A DNA stretch of 64,000 nucleotides, taken from positions 5,642,001-5,706,000 of the forward strand of contig CM057844.1 in assembly GCA_030068075.1 (NCBI GenBank). Direction: 5' to 3'. The DNA comes from Paguma larvata. Its lineage: Eukaryota > Chordata > Mammalia > Carnivora > Viverridae. Positions within the stretch are counted from its first letter, which is position 1. Each line of letters starts with the position of its first letter. This document shows positions 56,435 to 64,000 of this stretch, piece after piece. Both the position numbers and the translations under genes were made by a program. The notes under the pieces are model-generated. The model did no database searches and had not been told where the DNA came from. It saw only the letters and a list, made by a program, of their open reading frames with translations.

Positions 56435-59400
56435 AAACAAGGAGGCAAAGAATACAAACTACCAGACACAGCCTTACAAACATGAAACTTACAGATAATA
56501 CAGTGACTGTAAGCCCATATTTTTCAATATTAACACTGAATGTAAATGGACTAAATGCGCCAATCAAAAGACAAAGGATAACAGAATGGATTAAAAAACA
56601 AGACCCATCTATTTGCTGTCTTCAAGAAACTCATCTTAAACCTGAAGACACCTTCAGATTGAAAGTGAGGGGATGGAGAACTATCTACCATGCTACTGGA
56701 AGTCAGAAGAAAGCCGGAGTAGCCACACTTATATCAGACAAATTAGACTTTAAAATGAACGATGTAATAAGAGATGAGGAAGGACATTATATAATAGTCT
56801 CAGGGACCATCCAGCAGGAAGAGCTAACAATTGTAAATATCTACGCACCGAATTCAGGGGCACCCAAATTTGTAAAACAACTAATTACAAACATTAGCAA
56901 CCTCATCGATAAAAATGTCCTAATAGTAGGGGATCTCAACACTCCACTCTCAGCATTGGATAGATCAACAAAACAGAAAATCTCCGCAGAAACAATAGCC
57001 CTGAATGACACATTAGGACAGATGGGCCTCACAGACATCTTTAGGGTCCTTCATCCAGAAGCAAAGGAATTTACATTCTTCTCATCTGCACACGGTACAT
57101 TTTCCAAGATAGACCACATTCTGGGGCACAGGGAAGCTCTGAATAAATATAAAAGAATTGAGATCATACCGTGTACAGTGTCAGACCACAATGCTTTGAA
57201 ACTTGAAATCAACCACAGGAGAAAGCCTGGAAAATATCCAAGAACATGGCGGCTAAGAAATAACCTACTAAAAGATGACTGGGTCAACCGAGCCATCAGA
57301 GAAGAATTTAAAAAATACATGGAAACAAATGAAAATGAAAATACAACAATCCAAACGCTCTGGGATGCAGCAAAGGCAGTCCTGAGAGGGAAATATATTG
57401 CAATCCAGGCCCATCTCAAGAAACAAGAAAAATCAATAACACAAATTCTAACAGCACGCCTAAAGGAACTAGAAGCAGATCAACTAAAACAACCCAAGCC
57501 CAGCAGAAAGAGAGAAATAACAAAGATCAGAGCTCAAATTAACCATATGGAGACAGAAAAGGTAGTGGAACAGATCAATGAAACCAAAAGCTGGTTCTTT
57601 GAAAAAATAAACAAAATAGACAAACCTCTAGCCAGGCTTCTCAAAAAGAAAAGAGAGAGAACTCAAATAAATAAAATCGTGAATGAAAAGGGAGAAATTA
57701 CAACCAATCCCTCAGAGATACAAGCAATCATCAGAGAATACTATGAAAAATTATATGCCACCAAACTTGGCAATCTGGAAGAAATGGACAGCTTCCTAAA
57801 TAGCCACACGCTACCAAAACTCAAACGGGAAGAAATAGAAAATTTGAACAGACCCATAACTAGTGAAGAAATAGAATCCGTTATTAAAAACCTCCCAGCA
57901 AATAAAAGCCCTGGACCAGATGGCTTTCCTGCGGAATTTTACCAGACATTTAAAACAGAGTTAATTCCTATCCTCCTCAAGCTGTTCCAAAAAATTGAAA
58001 CGGAAGGAAAACTCCCGGACTCATTCTATGAAGCCAGCATCACTTTGATTCCCAAACCAGATAGAGACCCAGCAAAGAAAGAAAATTACAGGCCAATATC
58101 CCTGATGAATATGGATGCAAAAATTCTCAACAAGATACTAGCAAATCGAATCCAACAGCATATAAAGAGAATTATCCACCATGATCAAGTAGGATTCATC
58201 CCTGGGTTGCAGGGCTGGTTCAATATTCGCAAATCAATCAACGTGATACATCACATCAACAAAAGAAAAGATAAGAACCATATGATCCTGTCAATAGATG
58301 CAGAAAAAGCATTTGACAAAATACAGCATCCTTTCTTAATAAAAACTCTCGAGAAAGTCGGGATAGAAGGAACATACTTAAACATCATAAAAGCCATATA
58401 TGAAAAACCCACAGCTAATATCATCCTCAATGGGGAAAAATTGAAAGCCTTCCCCCTGAGATCAGGAACACGACAGGGGTGTCCACTCTCGCCACTGCTA
58501 TTTAACATAGTGCTGGAAGTCTTAGCATCAGCAATCAGACAACAAAACAAAATAAAAGGCATCAAGATTGGCAAGGAGGAAGTCAAACTTTCACTTTTTG
58601 CAGATGACATGATACTTTACATGGAAAACCCGACAGAATCCACCAAAAGCCTACTAGAACTGATTCATGATTTCAGCAAAGTTGCAGGATACAAAATCAA
58701 TGTACAGAAATCGGTGGCATTTCTATACACCAACAATGAAGCAGCAGAAAGAGAAATAAAGAAGCTAATCCCTTTCACAATTGCACCAAAAACCATAAAA
58801 TACTTAGGAATAAACCTAACCAAAGATGTGAAAGACCTCTACACTGAAAACTATAAAAAACTTATGAAGGAAATTGAGGAAGACACAAGGAAATGGAAAA
58901 ACATCCCATGCTCATGGATTGGAAGAATAAATATCGTCAAAATGGCAATACTACCCAAAGCAATCTACACATTCAATGCAATCCCAATCAAAATTGCACC
59001 AGCATTCTTCTCAAAGCTAGAGCAAACAATCCTAAAATTTGTATGGAACCACAAAAGACCTCGAATAGCCAAAATAATACTGAAGAATAAAACCAAGGCG
59101 GGAGGCATCACAATCCCAGACTTTAACCTCTACTACAAAGCGGTGGTCATCAAGACTGTATGGTATTGGCACAAAAACAGACGCATAGACCAATGGAATA
59201 GAATAGAAAACTCAGAAATGGACCCGCAAGTATATGGCCAACTAATCTTTGACAAAGCGGGAAAATGTATCCAATGGAAAAAAGACAGCCTCTTTAACAA
59301 ATGGTGCTGGGAGAATTGGACAGCAACATGCAAAAGAATGAAACTAGACCACTTTCTTACACCACTCACAAAAATAAATTCTAAATGGATAAAAGATCTG

Positions 59401-60405
59401 AATGTGAGGCAGGAAACCGTCAAAATCCTAGAGGAGAAAACAGGAAAAAGCCTCTTTGACCTAAGACGCACCAATTTCTTACTCGACACGTCTCCAAAGG
59501 CAAGAGAATTAAAAGCAAAGATGAACTATTGGGACCTCATCAAGATAAAAAGCTTCTGCACGGCAAAAGAAACAACCAACAAAACGAATAGGCAACCAAC
59601 GGAATGGGAAAAGATCATCGCAAATGACATATCGGATAAAGGACTAATATCTAAAATTTATAAAGAACTTACCAAACTCCAAACCCGAAAAACAAACAAC
59701 CCAGTGAAGAAATGGGCGGAAGATATGAATAGACACTTCTCCAAAGGGGACATTCAGATGGCCAACAGACACATGAAACGATGCTCAATGTCACTCAGCA
59801 TCAGGGAAATACAAATCAAAACTACACTGAGATACCACCTCACACCAGTCAGAGTGGCTAAAATGAACAAATCAGGAAACTATAGATGCTGGCGAGGATG
59901 TGGAGAAGTAGGCACCCTCCTACACTGTTGGTGGGAATGCAAACTGGTGCAGCCACTCTGGAAAACGGTGTGGAGGTTCCTCAAAAAAATGAAAATAGAG
60001 CTACCCTATGACCCAGCAATAGCCCTGCTAGGAATCTACCCAAGAGACACAGGAATGCTGATGCATAGGAGCACGTGTACCCCAATGTTCATAGCAGCAC
60101 TTTCGACAATAGCCAAATCATGGAAAGAGACCAAGTGCCCATCAACTGACGAATGGATAAAGAAGTTATGGTACTTATATACAATGGACTACTACGTGGC
60201 AATGAGAAAAAATGAAATCTGGCCATGTGTAGCAAGATGGATGGAACTGGAGGGTATTATGTTAAGTGAAATAAGTCAGTCAGAAAAAGACAGATACCAT
60301 ATGTTTCCACGAATAGGTGGACTTTGTGAAACTAAGCAAAAACCAGGGGGAGGGGAAGAGGGGAAAGAAAAAAAAGACACAGAGAGGGAGGGAGATAAAA
60401 CATAA
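56431..60405 (+). CDS. ORF2: L1 ORF2 protein (ORF2p), endonuclease and reverse transcriptase
   Basis: ORF2p nicks genomic DNA and reverse-transcribes L1 RNA from the nick. The frame has 1324 codons from 56431. A second methionine (residue 18, at 56482, with A at -3) gives 1307 aa and better matches the human N terminus. Human ORF2p has 1275 aa. The apurinic-type endonuclease keeps N37, E66, D168, N170, D228 and H253, the counterparts of human N14, E43, D145, N147, D205 and H230 at a constant offset of 23. The reverse transcriptase keeps D623 (SIDAEKAFD) and the FADD box at 723-726 (D725, D726). The Cys/His motif keeps C1153, C1157, H1165 and C1170. The C terminus extends about 26 residues past the human end with a Glu/Lys-rich tail. 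It overlaps ORF1 by 4 nt. No stop or obvious frameshift was seen, so catalytic competence is plausible but untested. Confidence 0.96.
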   Translation: MKTRRQRIQTTRHSLTNMKLTDNTVTVSPYFSILTLNVNGLNAPIKRQRITEWIKKQDPSICCLQETHLKPEDTFRLKVRGWRTIYHATGSQKKAGVATLISDKLDFKMNDVIRDEEGHYIIVSGTIQQEELTIVNIYAPNSGAPKFVKQLITNISNLIDKNVLIVGDLNTPLSALDRSTKQKISAETIALNDTLGQMGLTDIFRVLHPEAKEFTFFSSAHGTFSKIDHILGHREALNKYKRIEIIPCTVSDHNALKLEINHRRKPGKYPRTWRLRNNLLKDDWVNRAIREEFKKYMETNENENTTIQTLWDAAKAVLRGKYIAIQAHLKKQEKSITQILTARLKELEADQLKQPKPSRKREITKIRAQINHMETEKVVEQINETKSWFFEKINKIDKPLARLLKKKRERTQINKIVNEKGEITTNPSEIQAIIREYYEKLYATKLGNLEEMDSFLNSHTLPKLKREEIENLNRPITSEEIESVIKNLPANKSPGPDGFPAEFYQTFKTELIPILLKLFQKIETEGKLPDSFYEASITLIPKPDRDPAKKENYRPISLMNMDAKILNKILANRIQQHIKRIIHHDQVGFIPGLQGWFNIRKSINVIHHINKRKDKNHMILSIDAEKAFDKIQHPFLIKTLEKVGIEGTYLNIIKAIYEKPTANIILNGEKLKAFPLRSGTRQGCPLSPLLFNIVLEVLASAIRQQNKIKGIKIGKEEVKLSLFADDMILYMENPTESTKSLLELIHDFSKVAGYKINVQKSVAFLYTNNEAAEREIKKLIPFTIAPKTIKYLGINLTKDVKDLYTENYKKLMKEIEEDTRKWKNIPCSWIGRINIVKMAILPKAIYTFNAIPIKIAPAFFSKLEQTILKFVWNHKRPRIAKIILKNKTKAGGITIPDFNLYYKAVVIKTVWYWHKNRRIDQWNRIENSEMDPQVYGQLIFDKAGKCIQWKKDSLFNKWCWENWTATCKRMKLDHFLTPLTKINSKWIKDLNVRQETVKILEEKTGKSLFDLRRTNFLLDTSPKARELKAKMNYWDLIKIKSFCTAKETTNKTNRQPTEWEKIIANDISDKGLISKIYKELTKLQTRKTNNPVKKWAEDMNRHFSKGDIQMANRHMKRCSMSLSIREIQIKTTLRYHLTPVRVAKMNKSGNYRCWRGCGEVGTLLHCWWECKLVQPLWKTVWRFLKKMKIELPYDPAIALLGIYPRDTGMLMHRSTCTPMFIAALSTIAKSWKETKCPSTDEWIKKLWYLYTMDYYVAMRKNEIWPCVARWMELEGIMLSEISQSEKDRYHMFPRIGGLCETKQKPGGGEEGKEKKDTEREGDKT

Positions 60406-60432
60406 GAGACTCTCAAAGACTAAGAAAAAACT

Positions 60433-60473
60433 GAGGGTAAGGGGGATGAGGGAGGGGGGAGAGGGGGTGATGG
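60433..60473 (+). other. G-rich 3' UTR tract of L1
   Basis: The tract has five or more runs of at least three G (GAGGG, AAGGGGG, GAGGGAGGGGGG, GAGGGGG) and could fold into a G-quadruplex. L1 3' UTRs of several mammals carry such tracts. A related tract is present in the twin-primed L1 at 46493-46532. Confidence 0.75.
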
Positions 60474-60532
60474 GCATTAAAAAGGGCACATGTTGGGATG
60501 AACACTGGGTGTTATATGTAAACCAATTTGAA

Positions 60533-60538
60533 AATAAA
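60533..60538 (+). terminator. L1 polyadenylation signal AATAAA
   Basis: AATAAA lies 11 nt before the poly(A) tail, followed by CTATTATAAC. This is the normal spacing for an L1 poly(A) signal. Confidence 0.9.
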
Positions 60539-60547
60539 CTATTATAA

Positions 60548-60548
<1 letters not shown>

Positions 60549-60584
<36 letters not shown>
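60549..60584 (+). repeat. Uninterrupted L1 poly(A) tail, about 36 nt
   Basis: The tail is pure A to the start of the right duplication, whose own first bases are A, so the tail length is uncertain by two. Long pure tails shorten and mutate quickly, so this suggests youth. Confidence 0.93.
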
Positions 60585-60588
<4 letters not shown>

Positions 60589-60604
60589 TTATGTAACCAT
60601 ATTA
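60585..60604 (+). repeat. Right target-site duplication of the full-length L1
   Basis: It is identical over 20 bp to 55304-55323. The two copies have not diverged. Confidence 0.97.
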
Positions 60605-60718
60605 ATGTATATATTAGCATGAGCAATAAAGAGTGGCCATAAATAATTAAAAATTGATTATGTTCATCCAAATAGATGTATACAGTGCTTTAGCATTTGG
60701 GATTTATAGTTGTGTGTA
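60605..60718. other. Unannotated flank
   Basis: This AT-rich sequence follows the L1 and joins to the left flank at 55303 in the pre-insertion allele. I see nothing else in it. Confidence 0.4.
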
Positions 60719-60744
60719 TCTCTCTCTCTCTCTCTCTCTCTCTC
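60719..60744. repeat. (TC)13 microsatellite
   Basis: Thirteen uninterrupted TC units. Confidence 0.9.
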
Positions 60745-60830
60745 ATTAGTGTAAATCAGTGAGCACCTATTGTGCCTGGGAGAATAAGCATCATTAGCTT
60801 AGCCATTACTAGTGCTCTAAGTTAATATAA

Positions 60831-60946
60831 CTTTTTTTAAAGTCTTTATTTAAATTCCAGTTAGTTAGCATAAAGTGTAATATTAGTTTCAGTTGTACAA
60901 CACAGGGATTCAGCAATTCCTTACATCGCCCAGTGCTCATCATAAT
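60831..60946 (-). mobile_element. Short antisense 3' L1 fragment
   Basis: The plus strand runs TTTTTTTAAAGTCTTTATTTAAATTCCAG to CCCAGTGCTCATCA. In reverse this ends like a carnivore L1 3' UTR (TGATGAGCACTGGG ... CTGGAATTTAAATAAA), from a different subfamily than the intact copy. A 12-bp direct repeat AAGTTAATATAA flanks it (60819-60830 and 60947-60958). Confidence 0.82.
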
Positions 60947-61082
60947 AAGTTAATATAATTCTAACACCTGACAGAATACAGGTACCTAGAAAGGATCAGG
61001 ACAGGAGTAAGGATAGGATCTGAGCAACAGAGTTTGGAAGATGGAATCAGGATATCAGTTTAGAATCTGTCCGAGGCTTTTA

Positions 61083-61291
61083 AAATTTTTTTTAATGTTT
61101 ATTCATTTTTGAGAGACAGAGAGTGAGCAGGGGAAGGGCAGAGAGAGAGGCAGACACAGAATCCGAAGCAGGCTCCAGGCTCTGAGCCATCAGCACAGAG
61201 CCCAATGCGGGGCTCGAACTCACAGACTATAAGATCATGACCTGGGCTGAAGTCGGCCACCCAACCGACTGAGCCACCCAGGCACCCCATA
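61083..61291 (-). mobile_element. CAN-SINE, copy 22 (antisense)
   Basis: This complete antisense SINE ends GAGCCACCCAGGCACCCC. The flanking duplication TCCGAGGCTTTTA (61070-61082) and TCCAAGGCTTTTA (61292-61304) differs at one base, where the left copy keeps a CpG. Confidence 0.95.
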
Positions 61292-61304
61292 TCCAAGGCT
61301 TTTA

Positions 61305-61789
61305 GAGTTCCTTACTTCATACAAATTTGGGCTCTTTCATTTATTCCACTGATCCAGCCCCTGAAAAATCTTCCCATTCTTTGGATTCATGATAGGAAAT
61401 TCATCTAAAAGCTCTGAGAAAATGCAGGAAGGGGCTGTCACCTCTACCGATCAGGTCTAGGCAGTTCTTGTCTTCTTTGTCAGTCCTGGAGAACTGGTCA
61501 ACCTGTCCCACCCCTGTCCTGTGGCATTTCTAGCCTGAAAATCTTCTAGGAAGCTCAGATCTCTGGGCCACCTAGGTATAAAGTACACTTGGGTCCATCT
61601 TAAAGGATGAAACACAGATGAGAATAGACTTTGTGCGCCTGAAGTTCTGGAGACCATGTTCCTGAGTAGTGTGGAAACATCCTCCAAAAACATGTGGGAG
61701 AAGAATGAGTCAGCTCTAATCCTGATTTTCACCTTTTCAGGTCTCACTTTCCCATCCTAGGCACTGAGAATGTGTGTATCTTGGCCCAC
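61305..61789. other. Unannotated
   Basis: I see no gene or repeat that I can name. The antisense frame at 61457-61747 has no domain. Confidence 0.35.
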
Positions 61790-62700
61790 AAATCATTCAA
61801 CCATTCTATTTAACCAGCATGAGTGGGCATCTACAATGTACCAGGCAGTAGACATGAGAAAACAGATGTATTAAAATGTTGTCCTCTGCACCAGACACTC
61901 ACAAGATCACTGAGATTTGTGACCCATGCAATAGACACATATGAAAGAAGTGTAAGTTCTTCCCAGGGAGACTATAAGAACTTTACAAGGAAGGCAACCT
62001 CTGAGCTGATAGGCAGTGGAAGGTGTTCCAAGCAGAGAGAAAAGCATGAGAAATGCTCTCTCCCTGCTAGAGAGGGAGAATCCTGGGGAAGGGGAAGTAT
62101 CCTGGGGAAGGAGAATTGAGGTTGGACAGAACAGATCATGTTGTAGGCCATGCAAACAAATTCAGGTTTGACCCTATGGATAATGTCAAGGCACCACTGA
62201 ATATTTCTGAATAGGAGAGTGACAATGTGATGGGCCAATCAGGTGTGTGTGGGGTGGCGGGGGCTAGTACATACGTGAGATGAATATGAAGGGTGGAGAA
62301 TATATACACATGAGATCTATTTAAGGGGTACTGGATTTGATATATGTATAAGGTAAGAAGAGGAAAAAGTATCTAAGACAACATTCAGATTTCAGTTATG
62401 GGAAACTTGGGTAGAAGTGGTACAATTCACAGAAATACAGCATCTAGAAAAACAACAGGTATAGTAGGAGAAACAAAATAGCTCACCTTTGGACAGATGA
62501 GTTTGAGAAGTAGGTCTCCAAAGTAGAGATGACCAAGAGAGAGTTAGAGATGAGTTTGGAGCTCAGACACACAGTCAGGCAGTAGAGACACTGTAGTGGG
62601 TATGCAGCATGACCAATGGATGAAATCTGAGGTATAAAGCCAGAAGATCCCTCTAGATGAGCACTCTCCATACTGCCTACAGCAATATTCTGGGACCAGC
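61790..62700 (+). repeat. Likely very old interspersed repeat
   Basis: The runs GAGTGGGCATCTACAATGTACCAGGCA, GTGTTCCAAGCAGAGAGAAAAGCATGAGAAA, GACCCTATGGATAATGTCAAGGCACCACTGAA and GAGAGTTAGAGATGAGTTTGGAGCTCAG resemble a widespread mammalian old repeat, but I cannot name it. Frames at 61823-62119 and 61972-62238 are not credible genes. Confidence 0.3.
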
Positions 62701-63555
62701 TCACACCACTTCCAATGAGTCCCCTAAATTAAGTTGTATGAAATGTCTGAAATGTGAAATAAATAAAAGGCTAGAGAGAACAAACATTATTTGACTCACA
62801 TGGAAACAAATTCTTCCTCGTCGTAAGAGCCAGAAGTGACAAGATAATTAAAACTAAACACTGCAGCAGGAATGGAAATAGAAACAAAAAGGCTTTATGA
62901 AAATCAGTTTATCAGAGTTGCCCTGGATTGCTTCATTGTTGGTGGAAGGGGACCTGTCAGGTCCCCAGTACCTGCAACTGCAGAATTCTCATCCATGGAG
63001 ATCACCACTGAGACTGCTCAATTTTTTCTAGCTCTAGACTCATCAAAGGCACCTTTTGAAAAAGTAATGTATTTTCCTTGGCTTTCAAATTCCGAAACAG
63101 CAGGGAGTATTCCAGTTTCCCCACCAGGCACTAGTTCCCAGGGTGGAGCAATATCCTGGCACCGTGGTTGACACAGGAAACCATGCTCTGAATCCAATTA
63201 GGAGAAACAACCTAAGGCCTGGGCCTCCCCTTGTGGCTGCCTTAGTTTCTGTGCCTGTAAAGGTTTCTGAGCAATATTCAGGCTAACTAGTTTATCCATG
63301 ACGTTAGCAATAAATACGGCCCTCTAGGCCAACAAATATGGCCCTCTGGACTTGCCATAAGTCGCAACATCTGAGTGCTGTTAGCATGAGGGGGAAGCAG
63401 AGAGATCACTGTGTGGATGGCACACAGAAGACTTCCTCTCTCCCTGACATCATAGACACTGATGATCAGTTGTAGTGATATATCCCAATGGGGTATCTCA
63501 GAACCCTTTCCAACACAGCACTCCAAGCCTTCAGGTAGAGTTGATTCCAAACTGA
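62701..63555. other. Unannotated
   Basis: I see nothing recognisable. A short tandem pair (AAATACGGCCCTCTAGGCC and AAATATGGCCCTCTGGAC) lies at about 63312-63353. The frame 62872-63171 (99 codons) has no known domain. Confidence 0.35.
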
Positions 63556-63642
63556 TTCTGTCAGTGAAAAAAGTGAGGCTCTAAGGTTAAGTAAGCTCCC
63601 CAAGGTCTCACAGCTGGCCAGTGTCAGAGCTGGTGTCAAATA
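63556..63642 (-). repeat. MIR fragment (antisense)
   Basis: The run GTGAGGCTCTAAGGTTAAGTAAG...CCAAGGTCTCACAGCTGGCCAGTG matches the reverse complement of the MIR core (ending near GTGACCTTGGG). Confidence 0.55.
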
Positions 63643-64000
63643 TGACTCTCCTTGACTGTTTCAACAGCATGTCAACACTCACCATCTAATTCCAAGTTGG
63701 AATGTTACTATGTTCTGTATTCCCCCAGAGCTTCCAGATGATCAACATGACAGGCAAGAGTGGAATATCCAAACAAGAACTCAGTTATCTCACTGAGATA
63801 GAACTGGCAATACTTTTTTATAGCAAAGTTTAAGGAATTATATTTCTCTGTGTTCATCTAATATTTGGTCAGGATTTTTGTTTGTGTGACCCAGTTCTGA
63901 TTACAGGTCAACCACGTCTAACCCCTGCATGGGTGCGCTGTTTTCTGTTGCATGTCTACCTCTAATTCTCTATGCTAACAGACACATAAGAAGCCAAAGG
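63643..64000. other. Unannotated end of window
   Basis: I see nothing recognisable in this final stretch. Confidence 0.35.

Larger units (their letters stand above)
55324..60584 (+). mobile_element. L1: Full-length-like intact LINE-1 retrotransposon
   Basis: This 5.26-kb element holds a 217-bp GC-rich 5' UTR, open ORF1, open ORF2, a G-rich 3' UTR, an AATAAA signal and a poly(A) tail of about 36 nt, between perfect 20-bp target duplications. L1 is an autonomous non-LTR retrotransposon that copies itself by target-primed reverse transcription and supplies proteins in trans to SINEs such as the CAN-SINEs here. The absence of stops across about 4.9 kb of coding sequence, the clean duplication and the unmutated tail argue for a very recent insertion. 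The 5' UTR is several hundred bases shorter than in human L1. Whether the element is active or fixed cannot be judged from sequence alone. Confidence 0.97.

Noticed and set aside
55738..56469. 243-codon open frame on the minus strand across ORF1
   Set aside because: It lies wholly antisense to ORF1. Its Ser/Leu-rich product is what the reverse of a Glu/Lys-rich coiled coil gives, so it is a shadow frame.
57240..57260. ATGGCGGC word as a YY1 promoter site
   Set aside because: It lies inside ORF2 coding sequence, not in the 5' UTR, and is best explained by the codons there.

Overview
This window is nuclear DNA from a carnivoran mammal, most likely a felid. The evidence is about 22 copies of a tRNA-derived CAN-SINE with the felid-type head (CACCTGGGTGGCTCAG), a felid-type body (GAGTTCGAGCCCC, GCTCTGTGCTGACAG), a CT-rich segment and an AAATAAA-type tail. 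LINE-1 copies of one young lineage, MIR, L2, MLT1 (ERVL-MaLR) and Tigger/hAT DNA-transposon relics are also present. I found no host protein-coding exon, rRNA or functional tRNA gene. Almost every open frame is short and sits in unannotated or repeat DNA. The window reads as intergenic or intronic DNA shaped by transposons.

The one clear coding unit is a LINE-1 (L1) retrotransposon at 55324-60584, flanked by a perfect 20-bp target-site duplication (AAGATTATGTAACCATATTA at 55304-55323 and 60585-60604). It has a short CpG-rich 5' UTR, an open ORF1 (297 aa RNA-binding protein), an open ORF2 (1324 aa, or 1307 aa from the second methionine), a G-rich 3' UTR with a poly(A) signal, and an uninterrupted poly(A) tail of about 36 nt. 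The endonuclease, reverse-transcriptase and Cys/His residues I could place are all present. Together these features suggest a very recent, possibly polymorphic and possibly still mobile copy.

Layout. 1-10.5 kb: almost free of recognisable young repeats, with one palindromic DNA-transposon relic, one LTR-like segment and two CpG-containing blocks. 10.5-24 kb: SINE-rich, with a long perfect-looking hairpin at 12.1 kb and a four-SINE pile-up at 16.8-17.7 kb. 24-30 kb: old LTR, MIR and L1 remnants plus a SINE pair. 31.6-32.95 kb: an LTR inserted in an antisense L1, followed by two hAT-like elements. 38.7-44.4 kb: an old L1 broken by another L1, three SINEs and a Tigger element. 44.7-49.4 kb: a SINE, a twin-primed young L1, an LTR inside a MIR, and MLT1-type LTRs. 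49.4-55.3 kb: mostly unrecognised. 55.3-60.6 kb: the intact L1. 60.8-61.3 kb: a small antisense L1 and a SINE. The remainder is old repeats and unrecognised DNA.

The elements are linked functionally. Only an L1 such as the 55 kb copy encodes the machinery that mobilises both L1 transcripts and the CAN-SINEs. Every younger insertion here carries the hallmarks of that machinery: A-rich tails, A-rich target sites, target-site duplications of 10-20 bp, and one 5' inversion. Family names come from memory of consensus patterns, because no database search was possible.
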